A stretch of DNA of 64,000 nt from contig NC_092803.1 in NCBI RefSeq assembly GCF_040954645.1, positions 15,315,230 to 15,379,229 of the forward strand. Reading direction: 5' to 3'. The stretch's first letter is position 1; every line of letters starts with the position of its first letter. This DNA comes from Diabrotica undecimpunctata. Lineage: Eukaryota > Arthropoda > Insecta > Coleoptera > Chrysomelidae. This document shows positions 45,031 through 58,289 of the stretch, piece by piece. The notes under the pieces were generated by a model. It worked only from the letters and a program-made list of their open reading frames with translations, had not been told where the DNA came from and did no database searches. The position numbers and the translations under genes are program-made.

Positions 45031-45810
45031 GTCTGTCAATCATTCAAGATTACGTAAATTCGTAAATAAACAAACAATAGACATACACGGCTTCGCGCCT
45101 ATATAATAAAGTCCTTCAATACCTCATCGCTTATCGTTATTAGTCTCAACAAATTAATATTGTTTTCTGTTTATTAGTTCAAGTATTTGTGTTATTTGGA
45201 AAGTGTGAACAGTATCACGTAATTCAATTAAAAAAAATGTTACATCATCTGTGCAAGATAACAACTTTGTTCTCATAATTAGCACAAATCAAATTGAAGA
45301 TGCATTTAAACATTGGTATGCCAAGTATTGTTTTATAGTACAGTAGGATCAACGCCATGAAATTGGTGATCAATAATGGATTTCAAAAAATGACTGATGT
45401 ATGGTCCATAAGTAACTTAAATTAAGGGCATAAATATATGCGCGAAACAAGGAAATTGGGCTCAGTGAAGCTCGAATAAATTTTTAATTGCAAGACTATG
45501 AATAGTTATTGATAAATACACCCATTACTAAGTAACTAATTAGTATAAAGTACTATAAAGAAATTTTGAGTACAGGACGGCCAATGAGACATAGTATTTT
45601 CCAACATTACATTTACTATGGAAGCAAAAAGAACTTAATTGCTGATTTATAATCGATTTCTAGTTGTACGAATACCAAAACATCAATTATAATAAAAATG
45701 AATATTACTGAGTAATGTAGGAGCTATAAACATACGACTTTTACGTACGACATACGAATTAGCATAAATGCCCTCATAATAGTACAAGCTCTTCACCGCA
45801 ATAAAACCAG

Positions 45811-45850
45811 GCTCGATAAAATCGAACTGGAGAGATCGATTTTATCGAGC
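45811..45850. repeat. Perfect 15-bp hairpin
   Basis: GCTCGATAAAATCGA at 45811-45825 pairs exactly with 45836-45850 around a ten-base loop. It could be an intrinsic cruciform or a relic palindromic element; no gene context. Confidence 0.85.
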
Positions 45851-45969
45851 GCAAAAGACCGTGGAGTAACGGTGTTACGATGATCACCTTACTATATTTA
45901 AACCACATGCAAATTTGAGACAAATGGTTAACTACTAAATGATCCAGTAACAAAAATTAGAAAAGCTGT

Positions 45970-46015
45970 AAGATATGACATGTCATAGCAGAGGAAAAAA
46001 TTCTTTAAACTCATG
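45970..46015 (+). pseudogene. IS630-type transposase C-terminal scrap
   Basis: The bases from GACATGTCATAGCAGAGG onward align with 36692-36730 of the long transposase copy with few mismatches (VIAEEKTLWKL region). Too short to place more widely. Confidence 0.5.
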
Positions 46016-47074
46016 TTCTCCGCCACTGGGGCTTGCAGCATAGCTTAAACCCTTAAGGCTTGCTCATTTGCATTTTATATTGTAGTGCATTCGGAGTTTA
46101 TCGGGATGGTCACATTATTTTTCTAAATTCTTGTAAAAAACTGAGGCAAATAGGTAGCAAAAACTGTACTATCCTGTATTTTCAAATCGACTACAATTAA
46201 ATGGTTAATCTATATAAAATGCCCAACTGCAGAAGTTATAAATGCAATTAATTAGTAGTAATAATTATTAGAGAAAGTAGTAGAGGAATTACTCACAAAA
46301 ATTCTGAAGATTTGATAACTCAGACCTAATTTAAGGAGCTGAAGTAAGACAGAACTAGTTAAAACCAATCCAAGTCCTTGCCTTGTTGATTCACCAGTGA
46401 CCTTTTCTCCCTATCACCAGAAAATAAAATTCCATTTACAACAGAAAGTCATATAAGATCTCTCCTTTACAGTTCTTCTGTTTACTAGTTTTCCTCTTCG
46501 TATTAGCTTGATTGATAAAAGGATAATATAAAAGAATTACTGTATTAAAAACACTATCTCATTATACACAATAAACCACCTCAGATAAATGTTTGTGACA
46601 CATAACTGCGAAACCAAGACACAAATGCGACAAATATACAACGTTTTTATCAGAAACCACAAACTAAAATATTTCCAGTTATATTTTTAAAAGAATCTAT
46701 AAAATTGTGAAATACTATTTCATTTGAAGTGGGGGTACTCACTCACATCGCTAGTGGATTTTAAACGTACTTATCATGTTTTCCTTGAAAGATGACCGGA
46801 TGTACTAGTAAGTGCATCTATGATACTTTGTGTTATTTACGTGGGAAATACAAAAAATTGCAAAAATGACAATTTCGATATTTTACAATCATCCAAATTC
46901 TGATTTTTTAAAATAAAATAGACAATCATCTAAATCTAGACAAACACGCCATGTTTGTGGAAGTAAAGGGTCTAGAAAAAAAAACTAGAAATGAAAATTA
47001 CCGAGATAGGTCAGTTGTATCATCTCACAAAGTATGTAGTACTAGTAAGGCAGAATTTGCAATAAGTACTTCAG

Positions 47075-47700
47075 ATCAAGACCGGAAAAACAAAAATAAT
47101 GATCGTAGATAGGGCAAATAAGTCAAATAATAGTCAAATAGTAGTCAGATTTGTATACTTGGGCACTCTGATAACCAACAATGGCCATTTCTCAGAAATC
47201 AAGCTTAAACTAGCAACGGCCCCAATCGCAAGAGCTAAATTAATTAAACATGGAAAGGCCGAACTATAATAACGAAGAGTAAGCTCAGGTTCGTCAATGC
47301 TCTTATTTTTTCCATTGCTATATACACAGCTGAAACATGGACTCTCAAAAAAATCGATAGAAGTAAGATATATAAATAACTCTTCGAAATGTGGGTCTAT
47401 ATAAGAATTTTAGGCGTATCCTAGACACAATACAGAACCAACCTGTCAATTTTGGAAGAGCTTCATATAAAAGACAATCTATTAAAAAAAGTGAACCGAG
47501 CATACCTAAATTACTTCGGTCACATAGCCAGAAGAACGGGACTATGGAACTATTACAAGTAGAAGGACAGAAAGAAGGCCTAAGACCAAGAGGAAGATCG
47601 GCAGACCAAATGAAGATTGGTGGAAAACTCCTACATGAAGTCGCCCATCTGGCACAGGATTGCAGCCAATTGATACAGCAAGCTAACAATATTTAGAGTA
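47075..47700 (+). mobile_element. Degraded RTE-like 3' half
   Basis: In shifting frames: KTGKTKIMIVDRANKSNNSQ, VVRFVYLGTLITNNGHFSEI near 47145-47205, TAETWTLKKIDRSK-like text near 47325, EMW...RILG, FGHIARR-like text near 47515, and QKEGLRPRGRSADQM near 47570 followed by AQDCSQLIQQ to the end. The YLG box and HIAR tail order match RTE-like proteins. Many shifts; inactive. The YADD region is absent. Confidence 0.7.
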
Positions 47701-48146
47701 AAGCCCTCGCAAGGGCTCAAGGAATGAGGAGGACACAAGTAAATACATCAGTATACATATAAGTAATACAGTTGTCAATTTTCCTCTAAGATTTGTATGG
47801 TAAAAACATTGAAACGAAGTTTCAATTATTTTACTACATAAAACAAGATTGGTTGCAAATGCTTTTGTAGAATGTGATAAGTTTTGGTTTCCGATATTGA
47901 AAAAAATTTCACGATTGCATCATGCATTCCATTAAATTAAATTGGAGATACCTTTCAAGAAAGCAGTAGAAATGTAACTTAAATAAATGTTTTTTAATCA
48001 AGTGATTTGAGACGAGTATAAATTTGAAGTTTTATTAATAAAAAGTATAAAAATAGGTAGTATTAACAGTACTAGCAATATATTAAATCAGTTTTTATAG
48101 AGAAACATGTTCTTCTCTTTAAATATTAGGTATTATAAGAGGTGAC

Positions 48147-48419
48147 ATCCTTCATAAAAATAGGTAGGCTTAGATGGGCTGGACATGTGTCAAGAGCAAA
48201 TGAAAATTACCCACCCAGACGAACTCTATTATCGGTCCCAGTGGGAAATAGGAGTAGAGGCAGACCACGACTGAGATGGAGGGACGGTGTGGACGAGGAC
48301 GCAAGGAAAATCGGCGCGGCAAATTGGCAACGGTTGGCGATGAACAGAAACGACTGGCGAAATAGACTGGGGAAGGTCAAGGCTCAACTAGAGCTGTAGC
48401 ACCACTGATGATGATGATG
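48147..48419 (+). mobile_element. 5'-truncated RTE-like tail (family D-related, copy 3) with 12-bp TSD
   Basis: The 273-bp insert is open throughout: FIKIGRLRWAGHVSRANENY, PVGNRSRGRPRLRWRDGVDE, WQRLAMNRNDWRNRLGKVKA then a stop near 48399, and a GATGATGATGATGA tail. ATAAGAGGTGAC is present on both sides (48135-48146 and 48420-48431). A young, clean insertion. It differs enough from copies 1 and 2 to be a separate subfamily. Confidence 0.88.
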
Positions 48420-48434
48420 ATAAGAGGTGACGAT

Positions 48435-51400
48435 AGCCATTGTTTTCTTGGGTGTTGCACGCGAATATTTACTAATTTATGGCATCTGCTTTCTTAGATT
48501 CTTTGAACTTCTATCTTAAAATTATTGCTATATTGACGCGTATTTCGTCATTTATTATTAATCGAGTTTTCTCAACTTATTTTCCAAAATTTGTACCTTG
48601 TGCCTGTATTCGACTTTATCGTTTGTTCATTGTTATTTAGATCTCTTGTATATAAAGGTTGGTACACCATCTGTCAGATCGCCCCAGAAGTGTTTAAAAT
48701 GTCATTTGTTTTATCATACATCTATTAACCTTATAATAAAATAAAAGACGTTTTTGTTGTGTGTGAGGATATTTTCATTTCATAAGTATCATAGATCTAT
48801 TGCAGTTGGTGTATTTCGTTTTGTTGTTTATCTTGAGTCTGAGCAATTGGTGGCAGACCGTTTTAATATCGAAGAAGAGAAGATGGAATTTTTAATAAAA
48901 TAAATTCCTTCATCATATGTTGCTTTCGAAGTAATTCTATATGCATTATTAAATGTATTAAAGTACACGAATCAAATGTTTTTTGTTTAATTTTCGGCGT
49001 CTTTCCATCATCTGTTATAGTGTAAATATCCCATCAATAGTACATCTGCCTTTTAAATACCCCATCTGTTATTCTATTATATTTTTGGCGATGTTTATAA
49101 TTTTATAAAAAAGTTACAGTGTCCAAACAAACTTCGGAGCCTATGCTGATGAGCAAGTTAACAAATTCATAGTGGAACCTGTCATATCTAATAACTTCTC
49201 AACTAGAAGATTGCAAAACCTCATTTAATTTAAATGTGAAGCCATGATGATATTGCAAGACATGGATCAAAACATTAAATGTAAAGGATTTTCTGAGCAA
49301 GAGTAATGCAAGAGCATATTAGAGCAAGATTAAACAAACAGATACTTAAGGGTATTTGAATGCTATCACATGAAACTATTGTGTACTGAGATAAGAGCAT
49401 ACCAGAATGGTGAATTTTTTTTTGTTGAAAAAATTGCAAACGGTAAACGTAATTTTAAAACATAAATTATCTTTTTTTAGTGTTCAGCTTGTTTTTTATT
49501 AGGTAATTTTAAAACATAAACTATCTTTTTTAGTGTTCAGCTTGTTTTTTATTAGTTTTGAACTTTTCTGTTGTCCCTGTAGAATGGATCGACCTGCTTT
49601 ATTATATATTGTGAATTGTTGTTCAGAAACCACCGGAAGTAATGTCACATTAACGATATAAAGTGAAAGAATTGGATAGAAATGCCAGAACAATAGATCC
49701 CTTATATCTTGAATTGAAATAGTATGTCGATTGAGTGAATAACCATGCCGATAGAACGTGGAGATTTCAGATGCAATAAATAAGTTTGTCATATATAAAA
49801 ATGGACATTTCATATAAGATACAATGTTGCTACTATTAAGTCAATAATTTTGCTATTTTAGTCAACTTTTAAAGGAATCTCTGACACAGAAACTTCTTAC
49901 TGAATCTTTCAATCATTAGCGTGTTCAAATTTCTTGAGTTACGAGAAAAAAGATTAACTCCTAATAAAAATAGATGGACCAAAGGTACAGATATATCAGG
50001 GAATGAGGGTAGAAAGTATACAGCAAATACGGTATACTGTGGTAATAAGAAATTAGTCACTTCAGACCCAGCTAGCTTTTAATATTATTCGCATTTTCAT
50101 TACTGCTTTCATCGCTTGAGCATTTATTTAAAAAAAAAAAGTTGTCTTGCACGATTTCAAAGTCAAAAGTCACCCTACTGTTCTGTTTAAAAATGAAAGA
50201 ATGTCACACACTCTTTTAATCACCAACCTACAAAACATATGTTTTGATCTCGAAAACATCAAAAACACTGGAAACATGGTGCTCAAAAATGTTAATTTTG
50301 TAAGGGAAGTGGTAAGGCAGATGTCCATAAAAAATGTATCCGGAAAAAATAGGAAGTGACAGATGGCCTCGAAGGGACGGATAATAATAAATGACAACTA
50401 CAGGACGGCTAAGAGAAGTAATAAGTGTATTCCAGGGAAGTATTTTATTAGTAGAATAATAAAAACAAAATGGAAGGACATATCAATAAAATATGTCACC
50501 TAACACTTTCAAAATGTGCAGCTTTTTTTATTGCGGATGATCGAGTACTGTTAACTTATACTATAGGTATGACATATAGCTTGAAAATGGAATAGTTATC
50601 TAGAATATTTCGAAAGTTTCAACAAATAAGGCATCAGGCTGGAATATCTCATCAGCATTAGAACATGCAACTACTTGGTGCGAAGATTAAATGGCGCTAA
50701 ATGCAAAATATCAAAAAACTGCAAGTAGAAATGGATTATTTACAAAAGCCTGCACAATTTGGAGCATCTTAACAAATGAAACAATAAGAGAAAGACCAAA
50801 CACAAAATTAACCGTTACATTGAACAATGACGACTGTTAGGAAGCGGGCACGAAGAAAAGAACAACTCGAGGGCACTGTCAATTCACCATGACTGAGAAA
50901 TATACAAGAGAATTACTGAAAAGACATGGCACACAGACAGGATACGATAAACCTTGTAAAATACATCTTTTTAAAAAATTTATCAAAAATGAGAATTTTT
51001 TTAAAGTAGTTTTCCACCCACATACTATCACTACATCCGTTCGAAGACTCCCACTCTACACAATACACAACGTATGCTCCATATCTCACGTTTACTCACG
51101 AAAATAAAGTCATCTTTTTATTTTTGAAGATTTAAATATCTACGGGATCGTAAAATACGTAGATAAAAGAGGAATTTGTCAACAGGCTGGCAAATCATAG
51201 ATAGTGATTGATTAGATACCTCACTACATCCGGTCCTGGGCGTGAAAAAATACTAGTGATAAGCGAGAAGAGAAAAAATGGAGATGTGTGGCAACGTAGA
51301 TAAAATTTATTCTCGAGCAATTTTGTAATTCTAAAAGATCATAATACAATCAACATTATATATGAAATGACAGGATAGTACAAGGATTATTTCTTGTACT

Positions 51401-54400
51401 ATATTATATATTAGTTTTCTTATACTCTTAATATCTGAAGATGAACTATCTGAAACAAATCTGCAGGGGAATATATTTCTTTTATTTAAACATTTACAAG
51501 AAATTTGGAAGTTTCAGAAAACGTACAGGTTTCGCAAATGTCTTTAAGAAGATATACGATATTTCTAATAAAATGCATTAGTTCAGTCTTCTGCTTCGTG
51601 TTAAAAATGATATTAGAATGCAAGAAACCTAAGTCTCATGAATACTTTGAACGACGGAACAAAATAGAGCCAATGAAAGATAGGTTTTTTAGGATAAATC
51701 TAGTCAATTTGGAACGGAATACCAAAAGTAGCATATAAAAAACGAACAAAACTTTGTTAGAACCTTAATGTGCGCTAATTTTATGGAACAGAAAAAGTCT
51801 TTTTGACGTGATGTTACTAGAAAATTGCTATTTTCTAGTATATTTATATATAATATATAAGAAAGACAGACATCATTAGGAACTTACTTCAAAATTTATA
51901 AAAATGGGGAGAAACAGTATTTTGTGCAGCAAACGTTTTAAAGGGATGATTTTAGAGAAGGGTTGACAAAAATATTTGCCACATTACAATTTAATATGTT
52001 GATCAGTGAAATTTAATGCTACATGAGAAGATTAAAATTACACAAAATCATTGCTCAAGGCCTGGAGATCCATTAAGCGGAATCTTTTTGGTTTTCCCTC
52101 CAAAATCAAGTCGAAATACCCACACTTTACTAATTTATCGATATATTTGTCTGACTGATGATCTCTAAAATAATACTTATTAAAGGATAAATCTTAGGAA
52201 TACTCATAAACGGTTGCTCGTTTTTATAAAAAACATATCCAATTAAGAGATTAGGTTATTCCCTGCGGGATATTTTTGTTATGCAGTTTGTCCCGAAGCC
52301 ATTATAACCACGAACCATAAAAAATGTTAAGATTAAGGATCTTTAGGATTTTATGTAGCTGATTTAAACAATTTAAAGGTGATAAATAATGACTCTTTTA
52401 ATCTGTTCTAATGATTTTTTTAAATGTAATATACCAAATGTTTACAAATGAATTTTTCAAATTTGTATAGGTAATCATTTGACCACTATAATATTAAATA
52501 AATAAATATAAGGTTGAATGCTCGAATAAATGAATATATTATATTATACTATATACTTATGACTATAATATTAAGTTTCCCTTCAAAATCAACTCAGAAA
52601 TCCGATATTGTTTTATTTTATAGACAGGTTTGACTAATACTTTTGAAGATGTCTCAGATACTTTTCAAGATAAGTCTCAAAATTGTTAAAAACAATTCAA
52701 TTCAATTAAAAACATTCAATTTTTTATAGAAACATAATTGATATAAAAATAAGAATAAAATGACATAGTTATGGACATCTAATAGTTTAGAATATTAGTT
52801 GATACAATTTTTGGGTAATATAATATAAAAAAAAAAAAGGCAAAATCGGACACGGAAAGTCTTAGATGGCGTGTAAAACCATAAAGAAAGATGAGACCAG
52901 AAAATATGTTCCATGTGTAACATCTTACATTCCAAAATTAACTCAAAGACGAAGTAGTACACACATTTATCTATCATATTAAAATAAAAAATAAACATTG
53001 AAAAGAGAAGCTTGGAACTTCGGAAAATCTTGTTTAATACAGTTTTTTACTTAAAAATACTTTTCAAATACTATTAATAATTCATTCGCCTTGTTCAGTG
53101 CGTTTTTGGCTATAAGAGTTGGCCTCTATCGGTCTACAAATATTTTGTTTTTCGAAATCACTGCTGTTAATGTTAAAAAATTATCAAATTCTACTTTTAA
53201 CCTTTTAATAACAACATCGTGTGTGTCAATGTATCAAGTTTTCTGAATTATAGCAATACATTCTCTTTATTAAAATAATTTGTCCTCTTACTTGGATATT
53301 TTACTGTCTGTGTATGTTTAAAAACCTTATTTTAACCCGAATGTAGCTGCTTATAAAATATTAACTGGGTAGGTACTTCCGGTAGACTAGTTTCTGTATA
53401 TCCTGCTGTACGATTGATAAGAAAGTAATGGATATGTAAAAAACGCGTTTTACAACGCTCTGGGATTCGCCAGAACCGCGTGGTTGGGGGCTAAAATACC
53501 ATTTGGGAAGGAAATTTTGGATTTTACGAGCCTGTCTCGCCGTCTATGGTATCCGTAGCACTTATGTACATATCGGACAGCGAGCTAAGATTTGGCTGGC
53601 CGAAGAGGAGATATTGTTAGTGAATGGAAACACACCCACACACCTCAATGTCATACACATACAGGTGGATCTAATATTAAGGTCGCACACAACAATCGGG
53701 TCTCCTCAATATGGACCATTAAAAACTCACTGTATTGAACTGTACACTGCAGATAACGACTTCCAACTCACTGAACTCTCCTTCTGAAGATAATCCAACA
53801 TTTTATTCACTAGACACTCACTGAACTATTTTTTGAAACTCCGAGAGTAAGTCCGGCAACGTCGTAATTGGAACAACAGCGGAACGTTCTCACTCTATGG
53901 CATGTCGGAAAAGACTGATGCGGCGCGGGTAGGAGTGTAAGGAATGACGATCGTGGCGCTCCCGCCGGCAGATCGGAGAACGTAGTCCGAGCTTTTTATG
54001 AATGGGAAGCCGCCATTATGAATGAAACGACGTACATTCAAGGAAACTTGCGAAGTATTTGCAACATAGGCGCAGATTTGGTTTTTTAGCGGGAACTCGT
54101 CCGAATCGTACCCCTTTATACGAGTACGAGCAATATTTATTTTTTATACCCCATTATTTGTAACGAACACAATTCGTATTTATAAATAAAACGCTGAAGC
54201 ATTAGTGTATTTCTTTTAAATTTTCATAAAATCGATTAAGTTTTCAACTACAAAAATGAAACATTGGAATATTTCCAGCTCAAACCTCAATTTAGTATTT
54301 CTGCAAGCTAAAATTTATCATTAGATATAATATTACTTAATATCTACATTATTGAAGTACAAACGAGAAATCTCTTTTATGTCTTTAATGGTGTTTCGTG

Positions 54401-54950
54401 TTCCAATATTTTAAGGGTCCTCCTGTTTGTCCGATATAAAATACAAATCTACAATTATTCTCAGATCGTAAAAGTTCTTTATTATTGTTTGTATGCCTGT
54501 TTTGTTATTATTTTTTTGTTCTGTTTGTCAATTATACATAAGACGAGACTTACAGCTTTTTTAGTATCGGTAAAATAATTAATCTTTTGCAACTGATATC
54601 TAGTCATTATCGCCACTGGGTATACAAGTCTAAAGTAGAGACTAGACCCTCTCAAGTCTTCTCCATTCATCATTATCCTTCCTATCCATTGCCAACAGTA
54701 TGTCGCAACAATTTTCCTATACTGGATTTGGAAATGCATGATAACACAGCTTTGTGACAGGAGATTATAATATTCTTTATACACCACAGTAAAACTTAGA
54801 AAAATTATAACTGTCCATAACTTCTTGTCTCAATTTAGTACAAGAATTTATAAAAAAATAATACGACTACTCCGACAAGCTTTGCGTCCAACTTGCAACT
54901 GAGCAAGTTTGAAGCGTGTAAGCCAGAATTGCACGCGTCAGTGGCGGAGA
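48435..54950. other. Long unassigned interval
   Basis: Notable only are a 53-54 bp tandem duplication at 49449-49555, a doubtful RT-like scrap near 50510-50640, and a GC- and CpG-rich region at about 53470-54120. The latter includes an open plus-strand frame (53503-53787) that I do not recognise. No gene called in 6.5 kb. Confidence 0.4.
49449..49555. repeat. Tandem duplication, two 53-54 bp units
   Basis: GTAATTTTAAAACATAAAYT begins each unit (49449 and 49503) and each ends GCTTGTTTTTTATTAG. The units differ by one substitution and one T in a homopolymer. Confidence 0.9.
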
Positions 54951-54965
54951 ACATGAGTTTACTTT

Positions 54966-55888
54966 CATCATCATCCGTTTTGATTCCACTGCTGGAAATA
55001 GGCCTCCCGTAAATAATTCCAATGCATTCTATCTTGAGCACCCTGAATCCAGTTGTGCTGAATGCGCTTGATGTCATCTGACCATCTTATTGGAGGAAGT
55101 CCTCGATTACGATAAGCATCGTGTCTAGGTCTCCATTCCAGAATTTTCTTCGTCCACCTTTTATCTTTTAATCTGGCAACATGCCCCGCCCAGTTCCATT
55201 TCAATGTTGTAATCCTTTGAACTGCGTCAGTAACACCAGTTTTTCTCCTAATTATTGTATTTGATACTCTGTCTCTGAGGGATATATTCAGCATTGACCT
55301 CTCCATCGCTCTCTGTGCCACTTGTATTTTATTGATTATTTTTCTGGTAAGGGTCAATGTTTCTGTTCTATACGTTAGAACTGGGAGTACACATTGATCA
55401 AAGATCTTCCTTTTCAAGCACATGGGAATATCTGATCTAAAGACTTCTCTCAGTTTTCCGTAAGCCGCCCATACCAGTCCTATTCTCCTGTTTAGCTACG
55501 TTGTTTGATTATCTCTTCCTAATTTAATCTGGTGGCCCAGATATTTATATACACCTGTTCAATTTGCGTGCCGTTAGTTGAAATGTTTTTCGCCAGTACT
55601 AGGTTGGTCATATATTGTGTTTTGGAGAAATTCATTTTAAGTCCAACTCGTGTACACGAGCTGTGAAGGTCTTGAAGAAGCTGGCAGGCATGATCTACCC
55701 GGTCTGCAATAAGGACTGTGTCGTCTGCAAATCTCAAGTTATTCAGAAATTCTCCATTTATGTTGACTCCAATATTCTCCCAATTATTGTTTCTCATAGC
55801 ACTCTGCAACAAACCGATGAATAGCTTAGGAGAGATGGTATCTCCTTGCCTAATACCCCTCTCGAAGGAAAATGTATTTGTGTTGCCA
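54966..55888 (-). mobile_element. 5'-truncated RTE-like element (family B, copy 2)
   Basis: On the minus strand the element begins just before GIRQGDTISPKLF (near 55850), continues with NLRFADDTVLIADRVDHACQ (about 55718-55745, the catalytic Asp pair), VGLKMNFSKTQYM, then a frameshift near 55500 and the open tail KIFDQCVLPVLTYRTETLTL, ERSMLNISLRDRVSN, WNWAGHVARLKDKRW, EWRPRHDAYRNRGLPPIRWS and QNG stop near 54979, ending in GATGATGATGA. TTACTTT lies on both sides (54959-54965, 55889-55895), a possible 7-bp TSD. Confidence 0.8.
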
Positions 55889-56165
55889 TTACTTTACCAT
55901 ATACAAATAAAAAAAGTCAAGAAGCACATACATTTGTTAGATACCTAAATAAATATATCATTTTCTTTGGGTTAGATAATTCATCATTTCCCAAGTTCCC
56001 CAAAGTCCCAAGTCCCAAATTCATCGAGTATAGAAGAATGACTATATTGAGTTTCCAGAATAATTCTTCCTATGCTATACATGTCTTCTAGCTTTTTGTC
56101 AAATTTTAAAAGACATTTTGGATAGTGAATCATTTCGTAGTTGACGAATAGCTTTAAGTTTAAAT

Positions 56166-56490
56166 ACACATACATACATATACCGTTAGATGTCGAGAAA
56201 GGTGAGTCTAGCTCTGATGAATGTTCTTCATTCTTTTCTGTTCTTTGCCATTTGTGTTGCTTCTTGCCAAGATTTGCCCTTATTTTGTAATATCTCTGCT
56301 AGGTCGCTGTTCCACTCTTTAATTGGTCTGCCTCTCCTGTTGTTCTCTATTGATTTAGCTTCCCACACTCTTTTCACTGCCCATTCGTGTTGTATGACCG
56401 ATCCATAGCAATTTTTTCTCCTTTATCGTACCAAGTAACGATTTAATTCTGTTTCTTATTTCTTCACGTGTGGCAACATAATGCAATTTA
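56166..56490 (-). mobile_element. RTE-like 3' end (family E)
   Basis: The minus strand reads REEIRNRIKSLLGTIKEKKL, then a frame change and HEWAVKRVWEAKSIENNRRG, RPIKEWNSDLAEILQNKGKS, WQEATQMAKNRKE then a stop where Trp is usual. A TATG-repeat tail lies at 56166-56181. The RGKSWxEAxxMAxNRxxWR ending differs from families A-D, so it is a separate lineage. Confidence 0.7.
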
Positions 56491-56550
56491 CTATTTTTGT
56501 TATTAGACGTGGACAAAATAGTTAATTGCAGATCAGTAACCTGATCAAAA

Positions 56551-58274
56551 AAAAAACATCAACAGAAAAGAATTTAAGGCAAACACAAATCAATTTAGAA
56601 GTTTAAATGGCGATCTCTTAACAACAAGAACAGACGTACTAAACCGATGGACGGAATATTTTAACCAGATAACAATATAGAGGAAGAAGAAGAAAACCCG
56701 GAAGACGAAAGCTGCGAGGTAAGCGGAGCAGGCGAGAGGGAGGAGGATCCACCAACGATCCTGGAAGTTAAAGACGCTGTAAACAAACTAGCCAGAAACA
56801 AATCACCCGGAATAGATAATCTCCCAGCGGAATTATATAAAGAAGGTGGCCACGATATCATAATAGCGCTACAGTAGCTTATAAAAGAAATATGGATACA
56901 GAAGTCCCTTCCCAATGATTGGAATACTTTGCACCATACACAAAAAGGGAGATATCTTTGAATGCTCTAACCATCGAGGAATTACGCTCCTAAATGCAGC
57001 GTATAAAATATTCTCCAATATACTATGCCATCGTATGGCACCATATGCAGAGCGAATAATAGGACAATACCAGGCTGGTTTCAGAGGTGGTAAATCAACA
57101 ATTCATAAGATTTCAACCCTGAGACAAATTCTAGAGAAAACACTGGAATACGGTGTAGACACGCACCACATATTTATAGACTACAAGGCATCCTACGACT
57201 CTGTAAATAGAAGAGAATTGTTTAGAGCAATGATAGACCTAGGAGTACCAAATCAGTTGGTAAGTTTAACCAAACTAACCCTTGAAAAAGTTGAATGCAA
57301 AGTACGAATCCAGGGGGAACTTTCTGAACCTTTTAAAACAAATAACGGGCTACGTCAGGGAGACCCACTCTCCTGTATACTATTCAATCTAGCTCTGGAA
57401 AAAGTAATACGTACGTCACAAATAACAACTACCGGTTCAATATATAACAAATCTGTGCAAATCTTAGCATATGCTGATGATATCAATATTTTTGGGAGAA
57501 CGGAAAACGCAGCACGAGAGGCGTACGTAGCATTAAAGGAAGCGGCTACAAAAATGGGTTTAATAATAAACACCAATAAAACAAAATACATGAAAATAGG
57601 TACGCAACCACAAACACTACGGTCACTTGCTATAGAAAATGACGTCATCGAAGCAGTTAACGAATTTGTATACCTGGGAACGCTCGTCAATACTGAAAAT
57701 GACACTACCGCAGAGATAAACCGCAGAATTTGCACGGCTAATAGATGCTATTTTGGGCTTAATCTCCTTTTTAAATATACAGTTATATCAAGAAATACAA
57801 AAGTAAAACTCTACAAAACAATAATACGCCCAGTCCTAACATATGGTTCAGAAACCTGGACTTTAACAAAAAGCAATGAAAACATGTTAGGATGTTTCGA
57901 AAGAAAAATACTAAGGCGCATCTATGGAGCGGTAAATGAAAATGGTGTCTGGAGAAGACGATACAACTTCGAACTCTATAGGATATACCAGGAACCAGAT
58001 ATCGTAAAACACATAAAGATAGGACGTCTGAGGTGGGTAGGCCATGTAATGCGGATGGAGCAAACCGACCCAGCTAGAAAAACGCTCCTTGATAGACCTA
58101 TTGGTCAAAGAAGAAGAGGAAGACCCAGAACAAGATTCCTAGATAACATCGATGAAGACATGAGAAATATGAAAATACGTGCTTGGCGGAGGAAGGCGAT
58201 GGATAGGGACGACTGGAGAAAAATTCTTGGGGAGGCTAGGACCTACACAGGGTTGTAAAGCCAAAATGATGATG
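56551..58274 (+). mobile_element. 5'-truncated RTE-like element (family D, copy 1) with 13-bp TSD
   Basis: The 1724-bp insert is flanked by AACCTGATCAAAA at 56538-56550 and 58275-58287. It begins in the linker before the RT (NFRSLNGDLLTTRTDVLNRW), passes PGIDNLPAELYKEGG near 56812-56850, meets a stop at 56875 and a frameshift near 56912, then is open to a stop near 58256 and a short ATGATGATGA tail. The endonuclease is missing. This is the least decayed retroelement in the window. Confidence 0.9.
56915..58258 (+). pseudogene. Reverse transcriptase reading frame of family D copy 1
   Basis: This 447-codon frame holds nearly all of an RT: KKGDIFECSNHRGITLLNAA, QYQAGFRGGKSTIHK, HHIFIDYKASYDSVNR (first catalytic Asp), NGLRQGDPLSCILFNLALE, ILAYADDINIFG near 57463-57492 (the Asp pair), MGLIINTNKTKYM, NEFVYLGTLVNTEND, RPVLTYGSETWTL, then the basic tail GRLRWVGHVMRM, GQRRRGRPRTRFLDNIDEDM and DRDDWRKILGEARTYTGL. 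All catalytic residues appear intact. It starts inside the domain at a frameshift, so the N-terminal fingers and endonuclease are not joined to it. It is unlikely to make a working enzyme. Confidence 0.88.
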
Positions 58275-58289
58275 AACCTGATCAAAAGA

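Larger units (their letters stand above)
45035..47070. other. Mostly unassigned interval
   Basis: It contains the 15-bp hairpin at 45811-45850 and a transposase scrap at 45970-46015. Otherwise nothing was recognised. Confidence 0.4.

Noticed and set aside
50460..50720. IADDRVLLTY followed by ATTWCED, resembling RT motif C and a later block
   Set aside because: Spacing and frames are inconsistent and no motif A or GxxQG block precedes it; too weak to list as an element.
53503..53787. 94-codon plus-strand frame as a host gene
   Set aside because: No domain, signal or homology recalled; the GC-rich composition alone lengthens chance frames.
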